A stretch of 64,000 bases of DNA from Dillenia suffruticosa (lineage: Eukaryota; Streptophyta; Magnoliopsida; Dilleniales; Dilleniaceae), in contig JAVTVX010000021.1 of NCBI GenBank assembly GCA_033439265.1, positions 13,419,001-13,483,000 on the forward strand. The letters are read 5' to 3'. A program made the translations under genes and the position numbers. The notes under the pieces were generated by a model. It saw only the letters and a program-made list of their open reading frames with translations. It was not told the DNA's origin and did not search any database. This document shows, piece after piece, positions 1 through 15,415 of this stretch (position 1 is the stretch's first letter; the number at the start of each line of letters is the position of its first letter).

Positions 1-1716
1 AATTTTTGTTAAATAGTCTAGTTTAGCAAAGTAATATTTAGATATTTAAAAAAGGGTGTTAATGAGATATAATAAGTAAGTATGACAATTATGGTTTCTT
101 CATTCACGTATTCTCTAATAAAAAATACATAGTAAATTTTGCATTTTGTTAGCAAACATTATTATTGTAAAAATGTTTGTGTGTAGCATCTATCAAGTAT
201 CTAATGAGTATCTATCAAGTATCCAACAAGTATCTGGTATTTAAAAAATAATAATTAAAAATTTAATACACCTTGTGAAGAATCTGACATGTATCTTGCC
301 AGCGAGTATCCAAGGATTATCGTATACAATAACACGTCCGATACAAATATGACTTCCATCTTTAAATATTCATGTTACCTAGGTATAGTTCTTGTCATCG
401 ATACCTATTGCATTTTTTCCCATTATCACTTAATGATGTTGAAACTATAGTATCTTGTAGCACCCTTGTTCCAAATGAACTTCTAAAATAGCATATCATC
501 CTAAAAATGAAGGCCAGAAAACAACCAAATTAGAAGCTAGAGCTTGGAACTTTGAAAGGGTATTTTAAAGGTAAGTAAAATATCTGGTACATTAGAAGTT
601 TTGATATTAATGATATCAAATCTTATATTATCTACACTTTTACATCCACTTTATTAAAATTAACACGGAAAAGAAAGAAAATTACTTGTCGTAATGAGCA
701 TGAGCTATTAGACATTACATGGCATCATCCATAACTTGGGTAACAAGTGCCATAGTTCACTGTATAGGCATTGTATTCTACATTTAAACTTAAGAATACA
801 TTGATTTAGTAATCCAATGTGTAAAATCTGAAATTTGGGAATGGAAAATGAATAAAATGAGCTTATATCATAAGACTAAAGAATGCATTTAAACAAGTTA
901 ATTAAAGTCTCTAAAGTTGTAGAAACACCATACAGGTGAAAAAAAAAAGGAAAAAGAGAAAAGAAAAGAAAAGAAACCTGTGCCGCAAAGTAGAGGCCTA
1001 AGCGCTAGTATTAATTAAAAATGAAGATATTACTATCAAATATCAAGCAAGTTTCTCTCAACTAAAATAAATTTGAAGGATGAAGAGCATCCAAGTAGAT
1101 GAGAGCTCTGCAACTTCGGAAAATTATACATCTTATTTTTAAGTAATATAAGTTACTATTTATTGAGATCATTGAGCATAAGTCCCCCACTCCCCCCCCC
1201 CCCGGGTGGTTGGAGTCACTGGCATCTCTGCCCACCCCCCTGCACTCTCTTTCTCTTTCCATCTTCTCTCCCTTCTACTATTTCTATGAAATTAAGAAAA
1301 CATAAAAGGAAGGGCAATACAAAGATGGGACAACCAAGTGGCAAAGCATTTTGTGGTTGCAAATAAACCCAATTAAAATCATGAACAGCAGTTCAATCAT
1401 AAAATCTAAGTATTTCTTTTGACAAGTAACAACTTAGTCTACTAATATCCATCTCCAAAAGAAAAGAAGGTGATACAGCTTTAAGTTGAATTGTACGATT
1501 AAAAGCCAAAATCATTTGATTGTTTCAAGCAATGAAATTCGATTGAATTCATATTTTTCTCTCAGAATCTCAAGAGAGAAAAAAATCACATCAAAATGAA
1601 GTGAATTAAAAAATTCAAATGAAATGGATTGAACTTATTTTGCATTTGATTTTAGAAGCAACACAAAGGAATCTCCTAGGCTGTATTAAAACTCTATCAA
1701 ATTTGCATACTTAATT

Positions 1717-1872
1717 TTATTCCCTTCTTACATTCTCTTGGAATGTGATTGTGTTAGATAAACTTTTAAGTGGTTTTTCATGGGGTTGAATAGTTTATTC
1801 CCTTCTTACATTCTCTTGGAATGTAATTGGGTTGGATAAACTTTTAAGTGGTTTTTCATGGGGTTGAATAGA
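1717..1872. repeat. 78-bp direct tandem duplication
   Basis: Two adjacent copies start at 1717 and 1795 and differ at only a few positions (for example gtgattgtgttaga versus gtaattgggttgga). Each runs from ttattcccttcttac to catggggttgaatag. No coding potential is seen. Confidence 0.9.
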
Positions 1873-2738
1873 TTATAAACTAGGTTATCACCGGATGATG
1901 AGGCAAACTATTAAGAATTTACAATTTATTAATCAAGCCCTTCAAATCTGTGCACCTAAAGGACGTATTAAGTTAGTGGATGAACATTCATTGATATAAA
2001 ACAAATGATGCATTGGATAAATAAGCGCATGCAGGTATTAAGTGACCCCACGATAGCGTGATGAATAATACTAATGAGTGGGGAAAGTTGAACGAATGCG
2101 ATTAGGTTTATAGGTGGCAACATTGGAGTAGACAAATCAAAGTCTAAAGTCGTATGATTTATCATTGGTCAAACTCAAAGTGAGTGAACCTTCTTTCCGG
2201 TGGATTTTAAAGCTCTTGGTGTTTGGCAATGTAGCGTAGTTTGGGGAAGGGTTTTCTTTGGCAGCAGCCTCAAGAATTATAAATGCGAAAGCTAGTCAGT
2301 AAAGCTTAACTGATGAGCTTGTTCACAAACCACCTATGGGTTCCAGAGAAGCATCAACACGAGCAGAGATAGTAGCACTTAAATTCTGTTAAGGCACTTG
2401 TTCAGCTTCTATAACTGAACATTCTTGAGGGATCATTGGAGAAAATTTGTTGAAGTTTGAAGGAGGAGTATTTTGTGCTAAGTTGTGTTATGAAACCAAG
2501 TAAGAATGCTTCAGATTTGCATTTCCTTTAAAAAAGAAATTCAAATTAGTGGATTTCATAAAAGTGTCCTCCGCTTCATAGTTTCAAGAAAAGAAATACC
2601 TGTTTTGTAAAAAGCTGTTTTAGGCATAGTATACTGGTTCAATGGAAGCCAGAAACCCAGCTTAAGCTCCAGTCTTTAATGAAAACCTAAATTTGGCCCT
2701 TTACCTTCTATCCTTTCTGTAACATAATGCCAAGAACT

Positions 2739-2880
2739 ATTCTTATTGCTTTCATTTTGTAATCCTGGATCTTTCTCCTGCTAATTTTTCAACAATTGAT
2801 CCCGAGAAATATTCTTATTGCTTTCATTTTTGTAATCCTGGATCTTTTTCCTGCTAATTTTTCAACAATTGATCCCAAGA
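2739..2880. repeat. 72-bp direct tandem duplication
   Basis: Two adjacent copies start with attcttattg at 2739 and 2811 and both end in acaattgatccc. They differ by a one-base T-run change and a few substitutions, so the duplication looks recent. Confidence 0.88.
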
Positions 2881-3589
2881 CCCTCAAGTAAGATGCAAGC
2901 AACTTTACCCTCGGCTAATGCTCACCCATTCACGTGAACTCACTATCTTCTATAGGCATCCGAAGGTGACTGAACTGCAAGATGGAGGTGACTCTCTCCT
3001 TATCCATGTCTACGCAGGATTTAATCCCACAACCTTTCAAGTTCAAAGGTGATTCGGGGCAGACAATGAGGGTGGCTCTCTCAGAATACATAAACTTCCC
3101 AAATTCTAGTGTTTGATCACGCAAATTTTAATACCACAAGAATAGTCTTTACCGGTTAAGCTAGCTGACGTCTATATCTTCTACAATATGGTAGTACCCT
3201 CTTCCTAATACATACATACATATATATATTACTCTTATTTTTTGGGAATTTAAGGGTTTTTAAAAGGAAATCTTCTTTTGGGCCGTAATTGATCAAAAAT
3301 CACATGGCGTCTTTATACTACAACACAATCTTTGCCATCAAAACTAATAACACCTACACAATATGATGTCCCTTTTTTCTTTATTTGAAGAAAAGGGTTT
3401 GTACTGGAACAAATTAAAAAAACCCCAAAAGACATCCCCCATTTTAAATCAATAAACGAACTCAAACCAGCTAATCCAAAACAAGATACAGCAAAAAAGC
3501 ATAAAGATTGGATTGGGGGAACTGAACAAACCAAAGCAATTACCACTAATCGGAGAGAATTAGAACAGCAAAAAAGGCTCAAGAAGAAC

Positions 3590-3862
3590 CTTGAGATGCT
3601 TTTCAGAAAAGCTGGATTCCTGTGAGTCATGCTGCTGCTGGTGAGTGGAAGAAGAAGAGGAGAGCTTCGCTTTATCTTCGGCACGAGCAAGAACTCCATG
3701 CCGATGGAATTTAGGAACTCGCGCTCTGCCCAACCACTGAGCAGAGGAGCGAAGTTGCGGAATCGAAGAAGGGGGAGGTTTCAACGATGGGTGGGGAATG
3801 AGAGAGAGCGAAAGCGAAGAAGGAAAGGGAGAGATGTAAGAGAGGAGAGAGAAAGTGGGCAT
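3590..3862 (-). CDS. Putative first exon of an unrecognised, possibly plastid-targeted protein
   Basis: An open frame starts with ATG at 3862 and runs 91 codons to a consensus donor (CTCAAG|GTTCTT) at 3590/3589 in phase 0. The peptide is rich in Ser and Pro, poor in acidic residues for about 60 residues, then contains RARVPKFHRHGVLARAEDKA followed by a Ser/Gln-rich stretch. That profile resembles a chloroplast transit peptide followed by a mature N-terminus. I do not recognise the family. No downstream exon could be identified toward position 1, so the gene is incomplete here. It lies divergent to the SEP1-like gene, 2 kb away, with the (CA)n tract between them. It could instead be a short expressed ORF read through the donor to 3560. 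Confidence 0.4.
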
Positions 3863-4090
3863 TGTTTGATTGGAGCTAGGGTTTGAGGGAGAGTACGGAG
3901 AGAGAGAGAGGAGATGATGGTGGTTTGAAAAACGGGGGAGTAAGGAAGGTGAGTTAGTGTCAGTCCGGCCTTTTGTTGTACTTGCTACCTTGCTGCTTCT
4001 TGCTGAGCTCGTTTGCCCGAAGGTTGCATGGAGCTGAGGTGCTGCACCTCTACCCCATGGTTTCTAGAACCGAACTAATAAATAACTATA

Positions 4091-4175
<85 letters not shown>

Positions 4176-5864
4176 TTATATATTATATATTTTAAAATAA
4201 AATAAAATTCATATATTTTTATAAAAAATAAATTTATTTTATATATTTTTTCTTTCGATTCGTTAGAATGATTTATTTATTTTATTATTTTTAAATAATT
4301 TTAATCAGATTTCATTTGATTGATCGTAAAAATTAAATTAAATTATAAAAAAAAATTTAATTAAACCGAACAATTTAACCTGATTTTAAAAACACCATTT
4401 TTGTTTCTGATTTCAAGTACCTTGCTGATACTCATTCTTGAGACCGACCACAGGAGGAGCTGTCTTACTCTTTCTTTTTTTTGGTATCTTGACCGTTCGA
4501 TATCCGAAATTTCATTGTCATTAATTCGGACTGAGAAATTTATCAAATTTCAATTGAGAGAATTCTCTTCTAATAATATTTTTTCCGTATTCAAAAAGAG
4601 TCAAATTCTCAATCTAATTAAGAGACGAACATGATCTGCCTTGCCCCGCATTTCATATTACTCGGCTCAGGGCATAAATTATTTGGCGATTCCCATATCA
4701 GTTCTTTGATATCATTTGTGCGAAGGGTTAAAACCTAGTCCCGAGGATAGCCCGAAAAAAAAAAAAGAAAAAGCAAAACACCCGAAGAACTTGCCAATCC
4801 ACTAAAGCGTCACCATGAAGCATGGAACACGGTAGTGCTTATAAAGATCCAACATGTGTGACGAAATTGCCCATCTCATCAACTAGAAAAACTCATCAAA
4901 GCCAAACAAAATTATTAAAAAATATATATTTTTTAATTTTAATTTGTTTGGTCTATATAACAAATTTGATTTTCAAAACTTTTTCTATTTATTTTATACG
5001 TGAAACCGAAACTATGATATTTTTTATTATTTTAAGAGAGATTTTATTTATCGACATGAGTTATAAAAAACGTAAAACTTTATTTTATATTTACTAAGCA
5101 ATTTAATAATTCCAGTGGAGAAGCAAATTTAATGACCCAATTAATGAAATCATCGTATATTTGAAATGATCAAAGAAACCTGATCATGAGTGCATTTATA
5201 AGTTGATAAATTAGGATATTAATTCAATAATTGTAATTAGGTGAAAAATTAAAAAATATATATATCTATTTTGTGAGTAATCACTAAAATTTGAATCTTT
5301 TTTACTGAAAAAATTATTCGACACATAATCATTAAGTAAACTTTTGTTTATATAGGATATTCAAAGGTAATATTTTATTTTATTTTATTTTATTTTTTAT
5401 CTGATATCTGTAACTTAGGGGTGAGTTCAAGGTGATGTACGCATTAAAATCGATATAATTCGATATTAACAATTATACATCCTATTATTCTAAAATAGAA
5501 TAAAAATTGTAATTTATGTAAATAAATTAAATAACTAATTTATTAGTAAAAATTAGTAACAGGTTTGAGAGCGAAAATTTTGATTTAAAAAGTTTTTGAG
5601 ATATATCGAGAAAATAATTTAATGGGATTTTCATATTTAAGTTTTTATTGCAAAGAAGAATATGTTGCTGGTTAGTAATTTTTATATCTTTCAATTATTT
5701 TTTTGGAGGTCTTAATTTAAAAAAAAAAAAAAAAAAGCGTAATTCAAAAGGAAAAGGCAGGAAGAAGACGAGACACGTGTCATCGCATGTGGCCATCTTC
5801 CGGACCAAACCAAATAAAAAGCGGATGTTTGCACCATCCCGCTTAGCCATTTCTCCTCTGAAAA
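3863..5864. other. Intergenic region upstream of SEP1-like gene
   Basis: This is AT-rich spacer between two divergent transcription units. It contains the (CA)41 microsatellite and A/T homopolymers. About 95 bp before the SEP1-like start there is a G-box-like ACACGTGTC near 5774, a plausible light- or stress-responsive element. I see no other gene. Confidence 0.5.
4092..4173. repeat. (CA)41 microsatellite
   Basis: Uninterrupted CA dinucleotide repeat of about 82 bp, followed by an AT-rich tail. The open frame across it encodes a poly-Thr/His run and is a repeat artefact. Confidence 0.98.
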
Positions 5865-5939
5865 ATGGCCTGCTCTCAAGTCTCTGCTTCTCTCTACTTC
5901 TCTATCCGCGGTATACCCTCCCTCCCTCCCTCCCTCCCT

Positions 5940-5996
<57 letters not shown>

Positions 5997-7532
5997 TGAA
6001 TTTCTCATTTTTGGTTTATATTTGCAGATGTTTCCGTAGCGGAGACAGTGGGTAAACTTGCAGCTCCTCAGCTTCCCCATTTCAATTTTGCGCGCTCAGC
6101 GACATCTTTTATCCGTGGGTCTTCGATTTGTGAGCGTATAGCCCACATAAGTATCTGCATATGGTTCAATCTGTTCATTAAGTTTTATTTTTTTCCTAAT
6201 TTTGTACTGAATTTTTTGCACAATTTGGGCTTCGTGCTTAATGGCGTTTGTGGAGTGCGACAATTACTAATCCCTGTTCCAATATTTTAGGGCCTGTTTG
6301 CCTTTTTCTCTCAGTGGTAAAAAGAGCAACTCATAGAAGGCCTCTATGCAAAGCAACTTCTGGTTCCATTCGATGCGAACAAAGTACAAAGGAGGGAAAT
6401 AATTTGGATGTATGGTTGGGAAGACTAGCAATGGTTGGCTTTGTTGCAGCTATCAGTGTTGAAATAGCAACAGGCAAAGGACTTCTAGAGGTAATATATG
6501 TACATACTGCACTTAAAGTAGAACCCATATTTTGTACTAATCTGATTTTATTTCTTTTCCCTTGAAGTGTGGGAGTGCGGTAGTTTATTGGAGAATTTTG
6601 TGCAAGAATATTAGGATAATTTATTGCAGAATTAGAAACACAAAAAGCAACAACTACAAAAATAAAACACCTCTTGAGCCCAGATCAAATTATATGCAGC
6701 AACAGGCAGCTGCTGGATTCAAAAACTGTCCACACATGGAGTGGACAGGGGAAAAGTCTTATCAAGCAATATCATGATTTTTTTGCTGGGTTTCAAAACT
6801 TCAGTTTCCTATAAATCTTTCAGACTCACCTTGAAAAACCAGCTTTTCAAAAGACTTTTTCTTGGATTTAGCCTCTTTATATAGACAACTAATGCATGGC
6901 TCGCATAATGTATACCATGAAGCATGGGCACATTCATACAAATAAGATTACATACATATAACCCATACTGGATTAGAATCTTATTAGCTCAATTGTATAA
7001 AAGCCGAAGATAATAAAAGTGTTGGGAACTGGCAATTTTATAGGTTTTTTCAAACACATTGAACTTGAAATGTTCTTTATCTAAACATCCTCTCCCTCCT
7101 CTTGATAGTCGCCTTTTGTTGTTTGCTATAATCTGATCCCTGACTTAAAGAATGCTCTCATGATAGAAAATCACAAAATGAAAGAAATAGGAAGTGGTGA
7201 TTCCTAGCAAACAAATTGCAAATTTTAGACCTTGAAGTAGTTTATGCCTCTTGGTTCTAACTCAAGAAGAGTTGGTCCGAAATAGTGATTACCTTGAAGG
7301 AAAACCTTTACTTAAATTGGAAACGAAATCATCTCGTTGTTGGGCTCTGTAAATTGTGTTTAGTGCAGTTTAACTTTCCAATGCTTTTGAAACTAAAGCT
7401 CTCTTTCCCTTCATCTTCATTTTGCAGAACTTTGGACTGACAACTCCTTTGCCTACTGTAGCATCGGCGGTTACAGCATTAGTTGGCATTTTGACAGCAA
7501 TTTTCATATTCCAGTCTGCTTCCAAAAATTGA
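5865..7532 (+). CDS. SEP1: Stress-enhanced protein 1-like (LHC-like two-helix protein), chloroplast
   Basis: Four exons join in phase: 5865-5910, 6028-6150, 6315-6490 and 7428-7532, giving 149 residues. All introns are GT-AG. The first ~55 residues are Ser/Ala-rich and basic, consistent with a plastid transit peptide. Residues 90-112 carry the chlorophyll a/b-binding-like helix WLGRLAMVGFVAAISVEIAT with the family's Arg and Met-Val-Gly-Phe core. A second hydrophobic helix spans about 126-144, and the protein ends FIFQSASKN. Two helices and this length match the SEP1 branch of the LHC/ELIP superfamily (Arabidopsis SEP1 is close to 146 residues, from memory). These thylakoid proteins are induced by high light and are thought to bind pigments for photoprotection. 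Intron 1 is almost entirely a pyrimidine microsatellite. The neighbouring ARF gene is about 800 bp downstream on the same strand. Confidence 0.88.
5916..5993. repeat. (CCCT)n(CT)n microsatellite filling SEP1-like intron 1
   Basis: After the donor at 5911 the sequence becomes CCCT repeats, then CT repeats to about 5993, ending 34 bases before the acceptor. It makes up most of the 117-bp intron and would serve as an exceptionally long polypyrimidine tract. Confidence 0.93.
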
Positions 7533-10361
<2,829 letters not shown>

Positions 10362-11010
10362 GATGGAGCAGCTGAACACTTCTCTATCCTTGTATAAAAG
10401 TAACAACTCCCAAAGAAAAAGGGGAACACTGCAAAAATTTTATGCAGAACGGGCATCATGTACTCCTAATAAAAAGCACCCCAGCAAGAGGGCCTCGGGA
10501 AACATAAAAGCCTCTTTTACTTTTTGGGGCTGGCATTGGCCTCTATCTGCTTAATTGGGCACTAGATGAATTCAGCAGATGTTTCTTTCGAACATAAATT
10601 CAGTGGACTGATCTAATATTTTACTTCATCATCTTTGATGTCTACGTGATTCAAAAGAGAAACTAATAGCAAACACACTTGAAGACCTAGAAACAGAAGG
10701 CCAACCAATACAAATGGCAAGCAAGAAAACCAAAAATTCTTCTTGTATTAATGGAGGGGCCGCAAGTGAAGATTCATAGAACATGAGCAGAAAATGTCAA
10801 TTGTGTTCGATATGGCAAAATTAACGCAAGTGTATTGCTTTTGCCCCAAAATCAAAACAAAAATTTGACTGAAACGGGACAGAGCACCCGAGGAAAATTT
10901 GGGGAAAGTTGCAAAGCACCTGTGCATTTCAACTGTCAAGGTAGATGGTACTCGTCTGCAAGTCTCAAAATGGCTCAACATAGCATGAACCATGTGATCC
11001 AGAGTACGAC
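10362..11010. other. ARF 3' UTR and convergent intergenic spacer
   Basis: No gene is supported. The stretch separates the plus-strand ARF gene from the damaged minus-strand SLX9-like gene, so both 3' ends face each other here. Confidence 0.5.
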
Positions 11011-11656
11011 TTAAACCTCCATAGATTCAGACATTGGTGTAGCTTCTGTTTTCTTCTTGCCTTTCTTCTTCTTTGCATTTCTTGCTGGATTTTTTTCGTA
11101 GTTTCTCCTCAACAACGGGCTGTGTGCTTTGTAAGTGCTGATGAATGGTAGCCAATGGATCAGACTGAAAAGCAGCATGATTTAGGACTATTTTCAACCG
11201 GGTGCATTCCTTTTCTGTGAAAATTCACCAAATTAAGTCTAAGAATTTTGCACATCACAAACAACCTTTGAAATAATTTGAAGCTTTTGAAAAAACTAAG
11301 TTACAGAATGAAAGTACTTTACATCAGCTTTCCTCGAGATTTTGGGTTCAGCTTAAGATTAGCTTCTTCTGTGGTCGGCTGCGGTGGAGCCTTCAGCTCT
11401 GGCAGGAACTCAGACAATGATGTGAAGTCATAGGCTTTCAGTTTTTTCTGCCGGCTTCTCATTTTTTTCCTCTGAAAGTATTGTAATTGCCAGATTTAGA
11501 GTATTACTAGCGTGGATGTCATCCAAGTGAAATCCGCAAGTACATTACATTTTCTTCAGAAGTTATGCAACAACTGATAAGAAGGTCCTCTAATTAAGAC
11601 GCCCACCTTGTTAATAGCTTTCTTGGCATTCAAAGTAGATAAAGTATCCCTAACCT
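11011..11656 (-). pseudogene. SLX9-like ribosome biogenesis protein gene, damaged
   Basis: On the minus strand three exon-like blocks are recognisable. 11656-11607 encodes a RDTLSTLNAKKAINK-type stretch. 11471-11323 encodes RKKMRSRQKKLKAYDF and SLSEFLPELKAPPQPT. 11214-11011 encodes NHAAFQSDPLATIHQHLQST and QPVVEEKLRK, then a Lys-rich tail ending ESMEV. This layout fits the SLX9/FAM207 family, nucleolar proteins of pre-40S assembly (family recalled, not searched). Three problems appear. No N-terminal exon is found upstream. The phases at the 11323/11214 junction do not match. A run of seven T at 11090-11096 (six expected) shifts the frame before the Lys-rich tail, giving an early stop. It is either a 5'-truncated pseudogene or an intact gene with assembly indels. 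Confidence 0.6.
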
Positions 11657-12434
11657 CTACACAAAAGAGTGGAGGGAATCAATAACAAACAAGAACCAAT
11701 CCAAACAAGCAACCGAAGAAATTTACTCAACCTTAAACTAAGGTTACCAATAAGTAATATTAAACAACAGAACTAAGTTATAATAAAAGTTATTACTCCT
11801 CTCATATTCTCATTATCCAAAGTTCATGGATAATGACATGCATTGCATTTGTAAACCATCATGGAATACATGAAAACCCCGGAATCTCGAGTTAAAAGAA
11901 AAAGAAGAAGAAGAAGAAGAAACCAAATGAGATCAAGATGATTAATTTTTATGCAACAAAGACTAATGACATACCATCAAAGAGGGCTTCAAGCAAAAAT
12001 GAGCTCTAAAACTGAGATGTTAAATATACAATTGCTTACAATCTCTTGGGAAACAAAACCAAGACGATGGTTTTGTAAGCACATTTCTTGTCTTCTCTGT
12101 TAGTGTGGCGATACGAGGTTCTCTCTCTGGTTTGATAGTTTTTTTTTACTGTATCAATTGATATTTAAAATCATATATTAATTCAGTTCGAAATTTATAG
12201 TAGTCTATTTAGGGAGCTATCCTCCTAACATAATCTACTCTATATCTAAGTCATGAATCGAATTTAGAATTTTGATTAAAAAATCTAATATTACACCCAT
12301 TAAATCAACTGACCAGTGATTTTCATATTTGATAGTTTTGTAACATGTTGAAATGCTAAGGTCCATTCGGTACTTTCCTGATAAAAATTTCTAATTAAAT
12401 ACAGAGTATTTGTTAATAATAATGATCTATAGTT

Positions 12435-12627
12435 ATCGACATCTGATAGTTTAGTTGGTATGGAAATTAATGCCCCTTAATTATGATCGGGAGTTCGATC
12501 ATCATGGGAACGGAAAAATCAACGCTGGGAAACCTGCTTCCTCAATTGAGCCCTATAAGTAGTCGATCCAGATTAGTCGGAATGAAATCTCAAATATTAG
12601 ATTGGTGACCTGATAAAAAAAAAAAAA
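12435..12627 (+). mobile_element. tRNA-derived SINE with target-site duplication
   Basis: The head contains an A-box-like ATAGTTTAGTTGG and a B-box-like GGGAGTTCGATCATC at roughly tRNA spacing, and the element ends in a run of about 14 A. The flanks AATAATGATCTATAGTT (left, ending 12434) and AATAATGATCCACAGTT (right, ending 12644) form a 17-bp target duplication with two mismatches. No coding capacity; such elements move using LINE machinery. Confidence 0.85.
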
Positions 12628-13601
12628 AATAATGATCCACAGTTGTTTGTACGCGGGATTATATGATCTTCAAATGTAAACAGAATTTTAAAATTTTGTT
12701 CTATTCACCAACCATCAATTAAATAACTCATGATGACAGTTTGTGGACAATTATAAAATGAAAAATGAATTTAATTCATTTGAGATGAACTGAGTTATTA
12801 AAATTTATTTATAAATGAATTTTTGTGTTTAAAATTAAAAAATTAATATGGGTATTCAACTGAATTCCTACACTTGAAACAACAAAAATAGAAGGTTGTA
12901 AATTCATTTTTGAATATTTTTATTTACTTAATTATCTTTAAATTTCTTTTTTATTAGGAGTCATCAGATAAAAATGATCATTCAAAAATAAAATTAGGTG
13001 AAATTGACAAATTCTGGTGGAGTTCATTTACAAATCCCATTTTTTATTTTTTTTTTCACTGATTTAAAAATTAATGATTTTCGTGGAATTGGAAATGAAG
13101 TTAATACTTTTGTCTTTTAATTCCAAAGCACTAAAATTTGGATTTGAAAATGAAGTCCACAAAAAAATGTAGAATTCATTGAAATCTCATCTCACCGGAA
13201 AATTTTTTTATTAATTGATTTTAATAATAATACATTTCAAATCATTTCTGCAAAAAAAGATAGGAGTACTAAATCTGTAGTTCATGTATGGCATTTTTTT
13301 CGAAATTGTTGCATTTACACTAAATATGCGTATTATTTCATAAATATATTTGTTATTTTGGAATATTTTTGAATTCTTTTCTCCTTAGATAATTTGGTCG
13401 AATTCCATAGCATGACCGATTTTTTATAAAAATATTTGTTATTTTAGAATATTTTTAAATCGCTATTTTCATAAATAAACTCTCTCGTAATCTATTCCAA
13501 ATCTTAAGTAAAGGAAGAGGGTTATGTTAGCTAACCAACCAACGTCATGAATTCTTTATAATATTATTATTGTTGTTTTCCCATAAATAATTTGGTTAGA
13601 T

Positions 13602-13769
13602 ATCAAACTCCTTTAATTTGAGTGAGTAATAATATTCTAAATATCTCGAATTCGAATATTGAAAATGATGAAAAAAGATTTGAGAGAATCAATTTTTAAA
13701 AATAGATCTTATAGTGCTCGAACCGAATTAGTCAAATAAAATCCAAATATCGATAGTGAAAAAAAAAAG
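13602..13769 (+). mobile_element. SINE with perfect 16-bp target-site duplication
   Basis: AATAATTTGGTTAGAT flanks the element at 13586-13601 and 13770-13785 without mismatch. Inside there is a B-box-like ATCTCGAATTCGAATATT, a body shared with the copy at 47341-47520 (aaaatgatgaaaa-agattt, then gaattagtca), and an A-rich 3' tail. Confidence 0.88.
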
Positions 13770-14123
13770 AATAATTTGGTTAGATTCCATCTTTTTTAAG
13801 TACGGAAATCTTTGTAAAATTATGAACTTAATAATGCATGGCTAAAGTGAAAATTTGTAGTTTCCTTTCTGAAGGGCCCTAATTCAATTGTAGGGTTGTA
13901 GCCTTCTCGTTGGGCACATACTGTCGGTTATGGTTTTGAGAATTAGGACACACCCAAGGTCTCGACAGCTGAGGGATGGCTGGGGTGGATCTTGGAATAT
14001 GAGAGGGACATCCAACCTTCCCCGTGAATTTCCTACTCCCGATTATTTTAAAAAAAAATAACAACAATTTTAGCTCAATTTTACTTTATTTTATTTATAA
14101 TATTTCTAACTTAAAGTATTTTA

Positions 14124-14126
<3 letters not shown>

Positions 14127-14154
<28 letters not shown>

Positions 14155-14157
14155 TAT
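14127..14157. repeat. (TA)n microsatellite
   Basis: Pure TA repeat of about 30 bp preceded by a run of A. Confidence 0.9.
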
Positions 14158-15252
14158 GAACTCTTACAATTAGTCAAAAGTTAATCTTTTTTGTAAAAAT
14201 TCTTTTATTAAAATTTCTACTTCACCTTAATTTAATTTGACCTAACATTTTTCGATTGGGGTCATTTTTAGGGACAGTATATTTTAATTTTCAATGGTAA
14301 GTAGATATTTTCAAAACAAAATAAAATGATGCGTAGGTACGTGCAAAGTATGAAAACAATGTGTAGCAGCCTCCTCCACGCTTATGGGTCCTTCAAGGGT
14401 CCTTCAAATGTTTATAGAGCAATCAACGATCAATTGATTTAATGAAATATAACGATAGATTTTTTAATTAAGATTTTGACTTTGACTTATAATTTGAGTA
14501 TAGAACAGATTACGTTGAGAGGATAATTCTGTTAAATAGGTTACTGTAAATTTCGAATCTAATTAATTAAAATATAATTTTGAATATTGATTAATATAAT
14601 AATAAAAAAAATTGATTGAGGACCGTGAAAGTTGCACCACCGACAAAAGATGAACAAGTTACTATCTAAGTGGAGCATTTTTCCCAAATTTTAGGTTATA
14701 TCATCAGAGAGTTATTGTTATTGTTATTTAAAATACTATAAGAAGAAAATATTTATGAAATTGCATTAACATGGACTAAAAAAAAAATACTTATGGGAGT
14801 TAGGGGCAAACAGATGGGAAAGCGTTGACAGTTGACTCCCTTAACATTTTTTTTCTAAAAAACTGATATAAATATAAACTTAAATACTATTTATTTTTAT
14901 TAAAAATTAAAAAAAAAAAAGAAATACGAAATAATTTAGAATTTTTATTTACCAAACCAAAAGGCACTCCATTGACTTACCCTCAGTAAATTAAGTCTTT
15001 GGACATGATGTGATGGGGGTGGCCGTGCAGTGGATCCTTCCTTTTAATTACTAATGGACATGATGTGATTGCTAATTATTTCAGAGGGCCTGAACGTACC
15101 GAACGGAACCAACTGAGCTATTCCAAGCTTGTGAGATTCCAAGAAATAGATGACCTCTGGTTTAGGTCAAATTCATGACCACATGCACAAAAAAATGAGG
15201 ACACGTAAGCTCAAATTAATATGGCCATCATCAAATATTACTTTCCAAATCC

Positions 15253-15415
15253 TTCTCAATTTTTTTATTAAATCAATTAAGATTTAAATCTTATATGATT
15301 AATTTGATTCGAATATTACGAGATATATTAAAAGATTAACTTTTTTAGATTTTTTTTATTCTTAGATCTCAAACTTAAGATTTTTAATTAAAAGATAGAA
15401 TAACTAATCACTCAA
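15253..15415 (-). mobile_element. Degenerate SINE-like segment
   Basis: Read on the minus strand it resembles the 13602 and 51271 SINEs: a gagtgattagttattc start, an aagtttgagatcta B-box region, a gattcgaa-like motif on the other strand and an oligo-A end. A short CTCAATTT occurs on both sides. Similarity is weak. Confidence 0.35.

Larger units (their letters stand above)
1..3589. other. Intergenic AT-rich DNA; no gene supported
   Basis: I see no convincing coding exon here; the short open frames lack splice context and compositional bias. It holds two short tandem duplications, listed separately, and a run of C followed by GGG near 1187-1205. If the putative minus-strand exon at 3590-3862 is real, its downstream exons would lie in this stretch, but I could not identify them. 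Confidence 0.6.

Noticed and set aside
3973..4200. Frame with alternating Thr-His
   Set aside because: It translates the CA microsatellite.
12435..12530. Possible tRNA gene from A- and B-box-like motifs
   Set aside because: No cloverleaf can be drawn, and the segment is flanked by a target duplication and ends in poly-A, so it is a SINE head.
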